The position numbers and the translations under genes were made by a program. The notes beneath the pieces were generated by a model, which saw only the letters and a list, made by a program, of their open reading frames with translations, was not told the origin of the DNA and searched no databases. From the NCBI RefSeq assembly GCF_003233655.1, contig NZ_CP029830.1, positions 670,501 through 734,500 on the forward strand: a DNA stretch of 64,000 nucleotides, read 5' to 3'. The stretch is from Azospirillum ramasamyi. Lineage in GTDB: Bacteria; Pseudomonadota; Alphaproteobacteria; Azospirillales; Azospirillaceae. Positions 15,335-23,905 of this stretch are shown piece after piece. Position 1 is the first letter of the stretch, and each line of letters opens with the position of its first letter.

Positions 15335-16174
15335 ATGACCGAACCGACCATTGCCCGCATCGCTCTGGTGGACGACGACGATCTGTTCCGTGAGTCGCTC
15401 AGCCTCAACCTCGGCGACGAGGGTTACGAGGTCATCACCTTCGACCGCGGCGAGCCGGCGCTCGACTTCTTCGCCGGCGGCGGGTCGGTCGACATCGTCC
15501 TGCTGGACTGGCGCATGCCCAAGCTGGACGGCATCGACGTCCTGCGCCAGATGCGCGCCCGCGGCATCGCCACCCCGGTCATCTTCCTGACCGTCCTGTC
15601 CGACCAGATTTATGAAGAGGCGGCGCTGGCCGGCGGCGCGCTGGACTTCGTCGAGAAGTCGCGCAGCCTGTCGATCCTGCTGAAGCGCATGCGCCTGATC
15701 CTGGACGGCACCAAGGGCGACACCGCCAAGGCGGAGGAGGAGACCGGCGGCAGCGCCACCATGCACCGCCTGGGCGAGCTGGAGCTGCGCCTGGACAACA
15801 GCCGCGCCTTCTGGAAGGGCAAGCGCATCGACCTGACGCTGACCGAGTTCAACATCGTCAAGCTGATGTCGACCCGCCCGGAAGAGGACGTGTCCTACCG
15901 CGAGATCTACGACCTCGTCCACGGCAAGGGCTTCGTCGCCGGCTACGGCCCGTCGGGCTACCGCGCCAACGTCCGCGCCTTCATCAAGCGCATCCGCCAG
16001 AAGTTCCGTTCGGTCGACGCCAACTTCGCCTGCATCGAGAACTATCCGGGCTTCGGCTATCGCTGGGGCAAGGGTGAGAACCCGGCCCAGGGCGGCGACG
16101 AGGACGGCCTGGACACCGGGTCGCGCAATGGTATGAGCGAGGACATGCTGATCAATGGCGCTGCTGCCGAGTGA
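15335..16174 (+). CDS. Response regulator, OmpR/ChvI type
   Basis: A 279-residue two-component response regulator. Receiver domain: acidic VDDDDLF at 12-18, phospho-acceptor Asp58 (LLDWRMPKLDG), and a lysine in GGALDFVEKS near 105. The DNA-binding winged helix spans about 150-245 (IDLTLTEFNIVKLM, SGYRANVRAFIKRIRQKFR, YPGFGYRW). It resembles alphaproteobacterial ChvI-like regulators. The ATG at 15335 has AAGGGA 9 bases upstream; in-frame starts at 15326 and 15221 are possible, the last overlapping the lipoprotein gene. It overlaps the kinase gene by 20 bases, so the two are a cognate pair. It carries a C-terminal Gly/Asp-rich tail of about 30 residues. Confidence 0.92.
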   Translation: MTEPTIARIALVDDDDLFRESLSLNLGDEGYEVITFDRGEPALDFFAGGGSVDIVLLDWRMPKLDGIDVLRQMRARGIATPVIFLTVLSDQIYEEAALAGGALDFVEKSRSLSILLKRMRLILDGTKGDTAKAEEETGGSATMHRLGELELRLDNSRAFWKGKRIDLTLTEFNIVKLMSTRPEEDVSYREIYDLVHGKGFVAGYGPSGYRANVRAFIKRIRQKFRSVDANFACIENYPGFGYRWGKGENPAQGGDEDGLDTGSRNGMSEDMLINGAAAE

Positions 16175-17762
16175 CCTCGCGATGCGGGCGCCCAGACAAG
16201 CGTCCGCCCGCCTGCTTTGGCTGTGGCGTTCGATGGCGAGCCGCCTGGTGCTGCTCACCGTCGTCTTCGTCGCCGTGCCGGTCCTGCTCTACGACCAGTT
16301 CCAGCGCGCCGACGAAGCCTCGCAGCAACTCCTGCTGAAAAGCGCCCAGCGCCAGGGTGAACTGATCGCCCGGGCGCTGGAGCCGGAGCTTCTGGGCGTC
16401 GACCGCACGGCTCTCCCCAGTCTCAGCAACGCGCTGGCGCGCTATGGCGACGACCGCACGCGGCTGAAGCTGCTGGTGCGGCCGCGCGTGGCGGCCACCG
16501 GAAGCGCGGCGCTCAAGTCCGGCCCGGAACCCTTCTTCTATGTCGCGGCGGCGCCCAGCCTGTCGACCGCCGACATCGATGCCGAACGGCGCCTGCTGCT
16601 CGAACAGGGCGTGCTGGACCGGCTGGGATCGAGCTGCGCCGGCAACTCCACGCTGGCGATGCGCGTTCCCCATGCCGAAGGCGGGGAGGAGGTGCTGTCC
16701 TCCATCACCCCGATCAAGACGAGCTTCGGCTGCTGGGCGCTGGTGACCAGCCATGCGACCGAGGCCTACATCTCCTCCTCCATCGGCCGTCCCTATTGGA
16801 GCACGCCGGCGGTCCAGGCCGCCGCGGCGATCTATCTGGCGATGGCGGCCCTGGTGCTGGCCGTGCTCGCCGGCATCTGGCGCAACCTGAACCGCTTCGG
16901 CGATCTCGCCCGCCGCATCGTCGGCGGCGAGGACGTGCCCGACCAGGAAGGCCGCAACGCCTCCTTCGCCGCGCGCAACACCGTGCCGGAGCTGGCCGGG
17001 GTGGCGGAGGATTTCGACCGGCTCGTTTCCACGCTGCGCGACAGCGCCCAGTCGCTGCGCCGTGCGGCGGAGGACAACGCCCACGCCTTCAAGACGCCGA
17101 TCGCCGTCATCCGCCAGTCGGTGGAGCCGCTGCGCCGCGCCTTGCCGGCGGAGAACGCCCGCAGCCAGCGCGCGCTGATCATGATCGAGAAGTCGCTGGA
17201 CAAGCTGGACGGCATCGTCTCCTTCGCCCGCCGCATGGACGAGGCGGCGGCCGATCTGCTGGCCCCCGCGCGCCGCCGCGTCGACCTGTCGGCTCTGGTC
17301 GAGCGGATGGCCGGCGGCTACACCGGCCTGCTGGCCGAACAGAGCCTGCACATGCGCTCGCGCATCGATGCCGGGCTGATCGTGCGGGCCAGCGAGGAGA
17401 CGCTGGAGACCATCGTCGAAAATCTGGTGGAGAACGCCGTCAGCTTCTCGCCGCCCGATTCCACCGTCAGCGTCCGCCTGACCCGCAACGGCCGCTGGGC
17501 CGAGCTGGTGGTGGACGACGAGGGACCGGGCGTCGATCCGGCCAACCTGGATCGCATCTTCGAGCGCTACTTCTCCCACCGCGAGCCCGGCCGCGGCATG
17601 CCGGAGGACGAGGCCGCCGCCCATCAGGCCGGGGCCGCGCATTTCGGCATCGGCCTGTGGATCGTCCGCCGCAACATCGAAGCCTTCGGCGGCCGCGTCA
17701 GCGCCGAAAACCGCCCGACCGGCGGGCTGCGCATGATGGTGATGCTGCCGCTGGCCGGCTGA
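16155..17762 (+). CDS. Sensor histidine kinase (ChvG-like partner)
   Basis: A 535-residue membrane kinase. Membrane spans lie at about 28-46 and 218-240 and enclose a periplasmic sensor domain of about 170 residues with two cysteines (GSSCAGN, SFGCWAL) that may pair. A HAMP-like region follows, then the H-box with His310 in DNAHAFKTPIAVIRQ, an N-box (ETIVENLVENAVSFS), and G boxes (VDDEGPGVD, HFGIGLWIVRRNIEAFGG). It is co-encoded with the regulator at 15335-16174. Function is inferred from the pairing; the signal is unknown. Confidence 0.92.
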   Translation: MALLPSDLAMRAPRQASARLLWLWRSMASRLVLLTVVFVAVPVLLYDQFQRADEASQQLLLKSAQRQGELIARALEPELLGVDRTALPSLSNALARYGDDRTRLKLLVRPRVAATGSAALKSGPEPFFYVAAAPSLSTADIDAERRLLLEQGVLDRLGSSCAGNSTLAMRVPHAEGGEEVLSSITPIKTSFGCWALVTSHATEAYISSSIGRPYWSTPAVQAAAAIYLAMAALVLAVLAGIWRNLNRFGDLARRIVGGEDVPDQEGRNASFAARNTVPELAGVAEDFDRLVSTLRDSAQSLRRAAEDNAHAFKTPIAVIRQSVEPLRRALPAENARSQRALIMIEKSLDKLDGIVSFARRMDEAAADLLAPARRRVDLSALVERMAGGYTGLLAEQSLHMRSRIDAGLIVRASEETLETIVENLVENAVSFSPPDSTVSVRLTRNGRWAELVVDDEGPGVDPANLDRIFERYFSHREPGRGMPEDEAAAHQAGAAHFGIGLWIVRRNIEAFGGRVSAENRPTGGLRMMVMLPLAG

Positions 17763-17894
17763 CCGGCCGCGTCACCGCTAAACGGGCTTCGGAGTGGCGT
17801 GGCCTGCGCCGTTCCTGTTATGGTCGGTTCCGGGGCGGCTCCGTTCTTTGCCCGAAGATCGGGGCGGCCTGCCGAACAGCATTCCGAGCCGCCG

Positions 17895-18389
17895 ATGGAC
17901 CGCAGCCTCGATCCCACCGACATCAAGATCCTGCGTGAACTGCAGGAGGATGGACGCCTCAGCAATGTCGAGTTGGCCCGCCGCATCAACCTGAGCCCGG
18001 CCGCCTGCCTGGAGCGGGTGAAGCGGCTGCAGGCGGACGGCATCATCCAGCGCTATGTCGCGCTGCTCGACCCGCATCGGCTGGAAGCGGGGATGCTGGT
18101 CTTCGTGGAGGTGGTGCTGGACCGCACCACGCCCGACAATTTCGACGACTTCAAAGCCACCGTGCTGCGCATGCCGCAGATCATGGAATGCCACATGGTC
18201 GCCGGCGGATTCGACTATCTGGTCAAGGCGCGGGTGCGCGACATGAACGAATACCGCCTGTTCCTGGGTGAACTGCTGTCCACCGCGCGCGGCGTGCGGG
18301 AAACCCATACCTATGCGGTGATGGAAGAGGTCAAGAGCGTCACCGCCATCCCGCTGGACGGGTTGCACGGCAGCCCCCTGCGCGGCTGA
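17895..18389 (+). CDS. Lrp/AsnC-family transcriptional regulator
   Basis: A 164-residue Lrp-type regulator. The N-terminal HTH is LDPTDIKILRELQEDGRLSN followed by VELARRINLSPAACLERVKR; the C-terminal RAM (ligand-binding) domain spans about 70-150 (VFVEVVLDRT, GGFDYLVKARVRDMNEY). The ATG gives the standard family length; an in-frame ATG at 17799 would add an atypical tail. Such proteins sense amino acids and often control their catabolism; the target is not evident here. It converges with the TetR gene. Confidence 0.9.
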   Translation: MDRSLDPTDIKILRELQEDGRLSNVELARRINLSPAACLERVKRLQADGIIQRYVALLDPHRLEAGMLVFVEVVLDRTTPDNFDDFKATVLRMPQIMECHMVAGGFDYLVKARVRDMNEYRLFLGELLSTARGVRETHTYAVMEEVKSVTAIPLDGLHGSPLRG

Positions 18390-18431
18390 ACGCTGGAGCC
18401 TGCCGCTCTTTGCGGCCGGTCCATACGCCCA

Positions 18432-18453
18432 GAGGCGCCTCTGGTGGCGCCTC
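18432..18453. terminator. Hairpin between convergent lrp and tetR genes
   Basis: Stem GAGGCGCC/GGCGCCTC with a 6-base loop and no T-run on either side. It is well placed as a bidirectional terminator. Confidence 0.5.
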
Positions 18454-18465
18454 CGATGGCGCCAA

Positions 18466-19029
18466 TCAGGCCTGCGCTTCCGGCACCAGCACGTCGGCGC
18501 AGATCGCCCGGACCACCTCGGCGCGGTCGGCCGCTGCGCCGGGGGCGAGCAGCCCCTGGCCGAAGGCGAAGGCATAGAACAGATAGGCGCGGGCGAAGGC
18601 CTGATCGGGCGGCAGGCCCAAGGCCGCGAACAGGCCGGCGACGCTGTGAAGGCGCTCGCGGTCGACCTCGGCGATCACGCTTTCCGCCTCGGGATCGCGC
18701 CGGGCCCAGTCCCGCACCGCCAACTCTATAGCCATGCCGCGCGGCTTGCTGCCGCCATACAGCGCCAGCAGGTCGCGCAGCTGCTGCGCCGGCTCGCGCC
18801 CGTCCAGCCGGGTCTGTTCGGTGATGGCGGCGATGCGCCCCAGCTTCCAACTGTCGAGCAGGGCGTTCATCAAATCGGTGCGGTCGCGGAAATGCCAGTA
18901 GAAGCTGCCCTTGGTGACCTTCAGGGCCTTCGCCAGCACCTCCACCCGGACCTTGTCGACGCCGCCTTCGGCCAGCGCCGCGAAGGCGGCGGCAAGCCAG
19001 GATTCGCGGTTCTTCGTCTTGGATTCCAT
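18466..19029 (-). CDS. TetR/AcrR-family regulator
   Basis: A 187-residue TetR-type repressor. The N-terminal HTH is LAAAFAALAEGGVDKVRVEV and ALKVTKGSFYWHFRDRTDLM; the remainder is a helical ligand-binding domain ending about residue 180. AAGGACGG precedes the ATG. It lies 77 bases downstream of the IclR/acyl-CoA-synthetase fusion gene on the same strand, so the two regulators may share a transcript and both act on the transport/CoA-ligase locus. The ligand is unknown. Confidence 0.88.
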   Translation of the reverse strand: MESKTKNRESWLAAAFAALAEGGVDKVRVEVLAKALKVTKGSFYWHFRDRTDLMNALLDSWKLGRIAAITEQTRLDGREPAQQLRDLLALYGGSKPRGMAIELAVRDWARRDPEAESVIAEVDRERLHSVAGLFAALGLPPDQAFARAYLFYAFAFGQGLLAPGAAADRAEVVRAICADVLVPEAQA

Positions 19030-19106
19030 ACCCGTCCTTCGCGCTCTCCCGGCGCCCGCCGCCGCATTTCCGAAGGCGATCTATACCCGACAACCGGTGC
19101 CGCTGC

Positions 19107-20861
19107 CTATTCGCCCTGCTGCATCTGGATCGCGTCCGACGCCCGGCCGCGGTAATGGATGTTGCCGTCGCCGTCCAGGAAGGCGCGGTCGCCGGTCAGG
19201 TAATAGCGCCGCCCGTGGCGGAAGCGCAGGGCCGTCCGCTCCGGGTTGTTGGCATAGGATTCGAACCAGAACAGCGGCGAATGGTCGACGTCGATGGCGA
19301 TCTCGCCGGCGCCGCCCACCGGCGCCTCGCGGCCGTCGGGGTCGAGGATGACGACGCGGAAGCCCGGCATCGGCCGGCCGAGCGAAGCGCTGGGCGGCTG
19401 GGCGGCCTCGCCGCCGTCGGGCCCTTCGGAGTCGTAACGGCCGATCCCGTCGGGATCGTACCGGTTGACGATGAAGATGCCGGTCTCGCGCTGGCCATAC
19501 TGGTCGAGCAGCGGCACCTTCACCGTCCGGTTGGCCCAGGCGATCAGGTCGGGCGGCAGCGGCTCGCCCACCACCGACAGGATGCGCAGCGCAAACTGGT
19601 GCGACACGCCGGGATCGGCGCCGTGCCAGGCGCGGATCTGCGACGGGGCGGCCGTCAGGTTGGTGACGCCGAACTTGGTCAGCATGCGGTAGCCCTGCCG
19701 CACGTCGTAGGGGCCGTCGCAGAAGATCGTCGTCCGTCCCAGCAGCAGCGGCCCGACCAGCCCGTAATAGGCGCCATAGGCCCAGCCGGGATCGGCCATG
19801 TTCCAGTAGATGTCGTCGTCGCGCAGATCCAGGCCGATGCGCATGTACTGCTCGATGCCCGACAGCGCCTTGACCGGCAGCGAGACGCCGAGCGGCGTCG
19901 GCTCGGATTCGGATGTGTAGATCAGGGCGAAGGCGTCGCCTTCCCGATAGCGCGCCACATCGGCCAGCGGCGCGGCCTCGTGCAGCGACGACCAGAAGGG
20001 CACGGCGTCGGGGCCGAAGGCCTCGTCGCCTTCCACCGTCACCACCGGCCGGCTGTTGTCGCGCGGCACCTTGCGGCGCAGGAAGCCGTTGGTGACGATG
20101 GCCCGCGCATCGCTGTCGGCCAGCCGGTAGGCCACGGACGAGGCGGTATAGGTGGTGAACAGCGGCATGTAGACGCCGCCCAGCCGCCAGATCGCCAATG
20201 CCGTGATCAGCAGTTCCGGCCCCTTGGGCAGCAGCACCGCCACCCGGTCGCCCTGTCCCACCCCCATGCCGGCCAGCACGGTGGCGAAGCGCGCCGAATC
20301 ATGGGCGAGGCGGGCGAAGCTGAGTTCCGTCGTCTGTCCCGCGACGCTTTCATGCAGCAGCGCCGCCCGCGCGCCGTCGGCGGCGCGGACATGACGGTCG
20401 CACAACAGCGCGGCCAGCGCGATGGACTCGCCGCGATACTCAGGCCGCAGGAAGGCCGACGGCCTCACCATCAGGGCCGGCGGCGCCCCGGCCGCCGCCT
20501 CTTGCGGCTGGGGCAGGGCAGGGGAGGGGGACGCGGCGGGGGATGCGGCGGGCGGGGCCGGGCGGTGCCGCAGCGCCGCCAGATCGCCCAGCGCCACGAG
20601 ATCCGGCCCCAGGTGATAACGCTTGCTGCGCCCGTCCTGCTCCACCAGCCCCTCGCGCGCCAGCGCCATCAGCAGCCGGTGGGCGGTCGCCTTCGACAGC
20701 CCGACCCCGGCCATCAGGTCGGCCAGACGCGCGCCGCCGGTGCCCGCGTCGGCGACCGCGCGCAGCAGGGCGATGGCGCGTTCCAGGCTTTGGGTTCCGC
20801 CCGCCGCGCCCGGAGCGGCAGGAGGTGTGGCGATATTGGCGTGACTGCTCATGGGGTCCAT
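19107..20861 (-). CDS. IclR DNA-binding domain fused to a truncated acyl-CoA synthetase domain
   Basis: A 584-residue chimera. Residues 24-95 are an IclR winged helix (QSLERAIALLRAVADAG, ADLMAGVGLSKATAHRLLMA, YHLGPDLVALGDLA). Residues 97-135 are an Ala/Pro linker. Residues 136-584 are an AMP-binding (ANL) domain close to acetyl/benzoyl-CoA synthetases. The P-loop is degenerate (IYTSESEPTPLGV at 314-326, no Thr-Gly-x-x-Lys). The A5 motif DQYGQRETG (453-461) and YLTGD (554-558) remain. The protein stops at the hinge (GRASDAIQMQQGE), so the C-terminal lid with the catalytic lysine is absent. I infer a transcription factor whose IclR effector domain has been replaced by a dead ligase that senses an acyl/aryl acid or adenylate. 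An operator overlaps its start codons (20861 or 20852), and no ribosome site is visible, so translation may be leaderless. Confidence 0.88.
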   Translation of the reverse strand: MDPMSSHANIATPPAAPGAAGGTQSLERAIALLRAVADAGTGGARLADLMAGVGLSKATAHRLLMALAREGLVEQDGRSKRYHLGPDLVALGDLAALRHRPAPPAASPAASPSPALPQPQEAAAGAPPALMVRPSAFLRPEYRGESIALAALLCDRHVRAADGARAALLHESVAGQTTELSFARLAHDSARFATVLAGMGVGQGDRVAVLLPKGPELLITALAIWRLGGVYMPLFTTYTASSVAYRLADSDARAIVTNGFLRRKVPRDNSRPVVTVEGDEAFGPDAVPFWSSLHEAAPLADVARYREGDAFALIYTSESEPTPLGVSLPVKALSGIEQYMRIGLDLRDDDIYWNMADPGWAYGAYYGLVGPLLLGRTTIFCDGPYDVRQGYRMLTKFGVTNLTAAPSQIRAWHGADPGVSHQFALRILSVVGEPLPPDLIAWANRTVKVPLLDQYGQRETGIFIVNRYDPDGIGRYDSEGPDGGEAAQPPSASLGRPMPGFRVVILDPDGREAPVGGAGEIAIDVDHSPLFWFESYANNPERTALRFRHGRRYYLTGDRAFLDGDGNIHYRGRASDAIQMQQGE

Positions 20862-20871
20862 AATATGGACC
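20855..20871. promoter_or_regulatory. Operator 1, overlapping the fusion-gene start
   Basis: GGTCCATAATATGGACC, perfect 8-base arms around one central base. It covers the first ATG of the fusion gene. Probable binding site of that regulator (autoregulation). Confidence 0.75.
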
Positions 20872-20920
20872 TAGCGGCGGCTTGTCGCGCCAAAAAACAT
20901 GCGCTGGCGGAATGTCAGTG

Positions 20921-20950
20921 TTGAAAACAGATTGGAACTCGGTATATAGT
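20921..20950 (+). promoter_or_regulatory. Promoter of the transport/CoA-ligase operon
   Basis: TTGAAA (20921-20926) with TATATA (16-base spacing) or TATAGT (18-base spacing) at 20943-20950. It is the best sigma-70-like promoter in this intergenic region. Operator 2 lies just downstream, a position suited to repression. Confidence 0.6.
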
Positions 20951-20970
20951 GCGGAAGTTGCCTATGAAAC

Positions 20971-20987
20971 GGTCCACAATATGGACC
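20971..20987. promoter_or_regulatory. Operator 2, downstream of the operon promoter
   Basis: GGTCCACAATATGGACC differs at one base from operator 1, 116 bases away centre to centre (about 11 helical turns). Two near-identical palindromes in one divergent region are strong evidence of a dedicated regulator. Confidence 0.75.
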
Positions 20988-21051
20988 TCGCCGGTCGCCA
21001 AGAGCCGGGTCGTGACCCCGAGAAGCGGTACCAACAGCAACGGAGGAGGAA

Positions 21052-21936
21052 ATGTCAGGCGCGCCCGTCGCACCACACCCCGGCCCTGCCCAAAATTCGC
21101 CCACCACCCAGGCGGAGACCATCTTCGAGGCTCGGGGCGTCAATCTGCGCTTCGGGGGCGTCCATGCGCTGACCGACGTCAGTTTCGGCATCCGTAAGGG
21201 CGAGTTGTTCTCGATCATCGGCCCGAACGGGGCCGGCAAGACCTCGATGGTCAACTGCATCTCCGGCCGCTACCGGCCGACGGACGGCAAGGTCTATTTC
21301 AAGGGCCGCGACGTGACGGGGATGACCCCGAACCATCGCGCCTCGCTCGGCATCGGGCGCACTTTCCAGAATCTGGCGCTGTTCGGGCACATGACGGTGC
21401 TCGACAACATCATGGTCGGCCGCCATCACCTGCTGAGGAACAACTTCCTGACCGGGTCGCTCTATTGGCTGACCGGGGCGCGGAAGGAGGAGCTGGCCCA
21501 CCGCCGCGAGGTGGAGGAGATCATCGACTTCCTCGAAATCCAGCATGTGCGCAAGGCCACCGCCGGCACCCTGTCCTACGGCCTGCGCAAGCGGGTGGAA
21601 CTGGCCCGCGCCATGGCGCTGAAGCCGGACCTGATCCTGCTGGACGAGCCGATGGCCGGCATGAACCTGGAAGAGAAGGAGGACATGGCCCGCTACATCG
21701 TCGACCTCAACGAGGAGTTCGGCATGACCGTGGTCATGATCGAGCACGACATGGGCGTGGTCATGGACATCTCGCACCGGGTGATGGTTCTCGAATTCGG
21801 CAAGAAGATCGCCGAAGGCAGCCCGGAGGAGGTCCTGGCCGATCCCCGCGTCCGCCGCGCCTATCTGGGCGAGGACGACGAGGAAGAGGCGGCGGCTCCC
21901 GCCGCGGCCGTGCCGCCGCGCAAGGAGGTCGCGTGA
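21052..21936 (+). CDS. livG: ABC transporter ATPase, LivG type
   Basis: A 294-residue ATP-binding subunit of a branched-chain-amino-acid-type ABC importer. Walker A GPNGAGKTS (about residue 62), Q-loop GRTFQNLALF, signature LSYGLRKRVELARAM (a variant of LSGGQ), Walker B LILLDEPMAGMN, H-loop IEHDM. The C-terminus adds an acidic/Ala-rich tail (EDDEEEAAAPAAA). GGAGGAGG precedes the ATG. First gene of livG-fadD-livHMK-livF-(ligase); its stop overlaps the next start (ATGA). It is probably repressed via the operator at 20971. Confidence 0.93.
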   Translation: MSGAPVAPHPGPAQNSPTTQAETIFEARGVNLRFGGVHALTDVSFGIRKGELFSIIGPNGAGKTSMVNCISGRYRPTDGKVYFKGRDVTGMTPNHRASLGIGRTFQNLALFGHMTVLDNIMVGRHHLLRNNFLTGSLYWLTGARKEELAHRREVEEIIDFLEIQHVRKATAGTLSYGLRKRVELARAMALKPDLILLDEPMAGMNLEEKEDMARYIVDLNEEFGMTVVMIEHDMGVVMDISHRVMVLEFGKKIAEGSPEEVLADPRVRRAYLGEDDEEEAAAPAAAVPPRKEVA

Positions 21937-23876
21937 TGTCGAAACTCGATCTGCCCGATCTGGCCGTCTACGACACCCTGCCGAAGCTGGCGGCGTTGCA
22001 TGCCCGCGACCATGGCGGCGACATCGCCATGCGCGAGAAGGATCTCGGCATCTGGCGGACCTTCACCTGGGCCGACGTGCATGCCCGCATCCGCGCCTTC
22101 GCTCTCGGGATGACCAAGCTCGGCGTCGTGCCGGGCGAGGTGGTCGGCCTGCTCGGCGACAACCGTCCCGACTGGGTGATGGGCGAGATCGCGACCCATG
22201 CCCTGCGCGGCTACAGCCTGGGAATCTACCGCGACGCGCTGGACGAGGAGGTCGCCTACCTCATCACCTATGCCGACGTGAAGGTGGTGTTCGCCGAGGA
22301 CGAGGAGCAGGTCGACAAGCTGCTGAACCTCGCCGACCGGCTGCCGACGCTGCAGCACATCATCTATTCCGACCCGCGCGGCATGCGCAAATACCACGAC
22401 CCCCGCCTGATGCCGGTCACCGATCTGGTCCGCATGGGCGAGGAGCTGCTGGCGCAGCAGCCGGACCTCTACGACCGCATGGTGGCCGAGACGAAGGGCG
22501 AGGACGTCGCCATCCTCTGCACCACGTCGGGCACCACCTCGCATCCGAAGATGGCGATGCTGCCGGCCGGGCGCCTGATCCGCCATGTCGCCAGCTACCT
22601 GTCCGCCGATCCCAAGGGGCCGGAGGACGAGTATGTCTCCGTCCTGCCGCTGTCCTGGATCATGGAGCAGGTCTATGCCGTCGGCATGGGCATGGTGTCG
22701 CGGATGCGCGTGAACTTCGTCGAGGAAGCCGAGACGATGATGCACGACTTCCGCGAGATCGGACCGACCTTCGTCCTGTTCGCGCCCCGCCTGTGGGAGG
22801 CCATCGCCGCCGACGTGCGCGCCCGGATGATGGACGCCTCGCCCTTCAAGCAGAAGATGTACGAACTCGGCATGAAGCTGGGGCTGGAGGCGCTGGCCAA
22901 GGGACAGCGGTCGGCGATGGCCGACGCGATCCTGTTCAAGGCGCTGCGCGACCGGCTGGGCTTCACCAACCTGAAATCGGCGGCGACCGGCGGCGCGGCG
23001 CTCGGCCCCGACACCTTCAAGTTCTTCCAGGCGCTGGGCGTGCCGCTGCGCCAGATCTACGGCCAGACCGAGACGATGGGCGCCTACACCGTCCATCGCG
23101 GCACCGACGTCGATTTCGACACGGTGGGCGTGCCGTTCGACGACGGCATCGAGGTGAAGGTGATCGACCCCGACCACAACGGCGTCGGCGAGATCGTCAC
23201 CCGCCACCCCAACATGTTCGCCGGCTATTACCGGAACGAGAAGGCGACCGTCGCCGACATGCGCGACGGCTGGATGCACACCGGCGATGCCGGCTTCTTC
23301 GACAAGAAGGGGCATCTGGTCATCATCGACCGCATCAAGGACATCGCCACCACCGCGAAGGGCGACCGCTTCAGCCCGCAATACATCGAGAACAAGCTGA
23401 AGTTCAGCCCCTATGTGGCCGAGGCGGTGATCCTGGGCGACAAGCGCGAATACCTGTCGGCCATCGTCTGCATCCGCTTCTCCATCGTTTCGAAATGGGC
23501 GGAAAAGAACCGCATCGCCTTCACCACATATTCCGACCTGTCGTCCAAGCAAGAGGTCTACGACCTGCTGCGGGCGGAGGTGGAGCGGGTGAACCAGACG
23601 CTTCCCGAGTATCAGCGCATTTCCAAGTTCCTGCTGCTCTACAAGGAGCTGGACGCCGACGACGGCGAGCTGACCCGCACCCGCAAGGTGCGCCGCGGCG
23701 TCGTCGCCGAGAAATACGGTACCATCATCGACAGCATCTATGCCGGCCAGCCGAAGATCGACGTGGACACCACGATCGCCTTCCAGGACGGCACCAAGCA
23801 GCGCATCCGCACCACGCTGACCGTCATCGACCTGGTCCCCGCCGCCACGGCGCCGCGGCAGCCGGTTGCGGCGTGA
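21936..23876 (+). CDS. AMP-dependent acyl-CoA synthetase (long-chain type)
   Basis: A 646-residue ligase of the FadD15/FACL-like group: acid plus ATP plus CoA to acyl-CoA. P-loop TTSGTTSHPKMAML (about 205-218), A5 YGQTETMGAY, A7 WMHTGDAGFFDKKG, hinge IDRIKDIATTAKGDRFSP, and the A10 lysine in TRTRKVRRG. All catalytic elements are present. The start overlaps the livG stop, with AAGGAGG upstream. Its insertion between transporter genes implies that imported substrate is activated on entry. The substrate class (aromatic, branched or long-chain acid) is not readable from sequence. Confidence 0.92.
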   Translation: MSKLDLPDLAVYDTLPKLAALHARDHGGDIAMREKDLGIWRTFTWADVHARIRAFALGMTKLGVVPGEVVGLLGDNRPDWVMGEIATHALRGYSLGIYRDALDEEVAYLITYADVKVVFAEDEEQVDKLLNLADRLPTLQHIIYSDPRGMRKYHDPRLMPVTDLVRMGEELLAQQPDLYDRMVAETKGEDVAILCTTSGTTSHPKMAMLPAGRLIRHVASYLSADPKGPEDEYVSVLPLSWIMEQVYAVGMGMVSRMRVNFVEEAETMMHDFREIGPTFVLFAPRLWEAIAADVRARMMDASPFKQKMYELGMKLGLEALAKGQRSAMADAILFKALRDRLGFTNLKSAATGGAALGPDTFKFFQALGVPLRQIYGQTETMGAYTVHRGTDVDFDTVGVPFDDGIEVKVIDPDHNGVGEIVTRHPNMFAGYYRNEKATVADMRDGWMHTGDAGFFDKKGHLVIIDRIKDIATTAKGDRFSPQYIENKLKFSPYVAEAVILGDKREYLSAIVCIRFSIVSKWAEKNRIAFTTYSDLSSKQEVYDLLRAEVERVNQTLPEYQRISKFLLLYKELDADDGELTRTRKVRRGVVAEKYGTIIDSIYAGQPKIDVDTTIAFQDGTKQRIRTTLTVIDLVPAATAPRQPVAA

Positions 23877-23905
23877 GGAGCGCGCGATGCACACCGCCAA
23901 TCACC

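Noticed and set aside
19107-20861. Calling the gene an ordinary acetyl- or benzoyl-CoA synthetase
   Set aside because: The P-loop and C-terminal catalytic lid are missing and an IclR DNA-binding domain is fused at the N-terminus.
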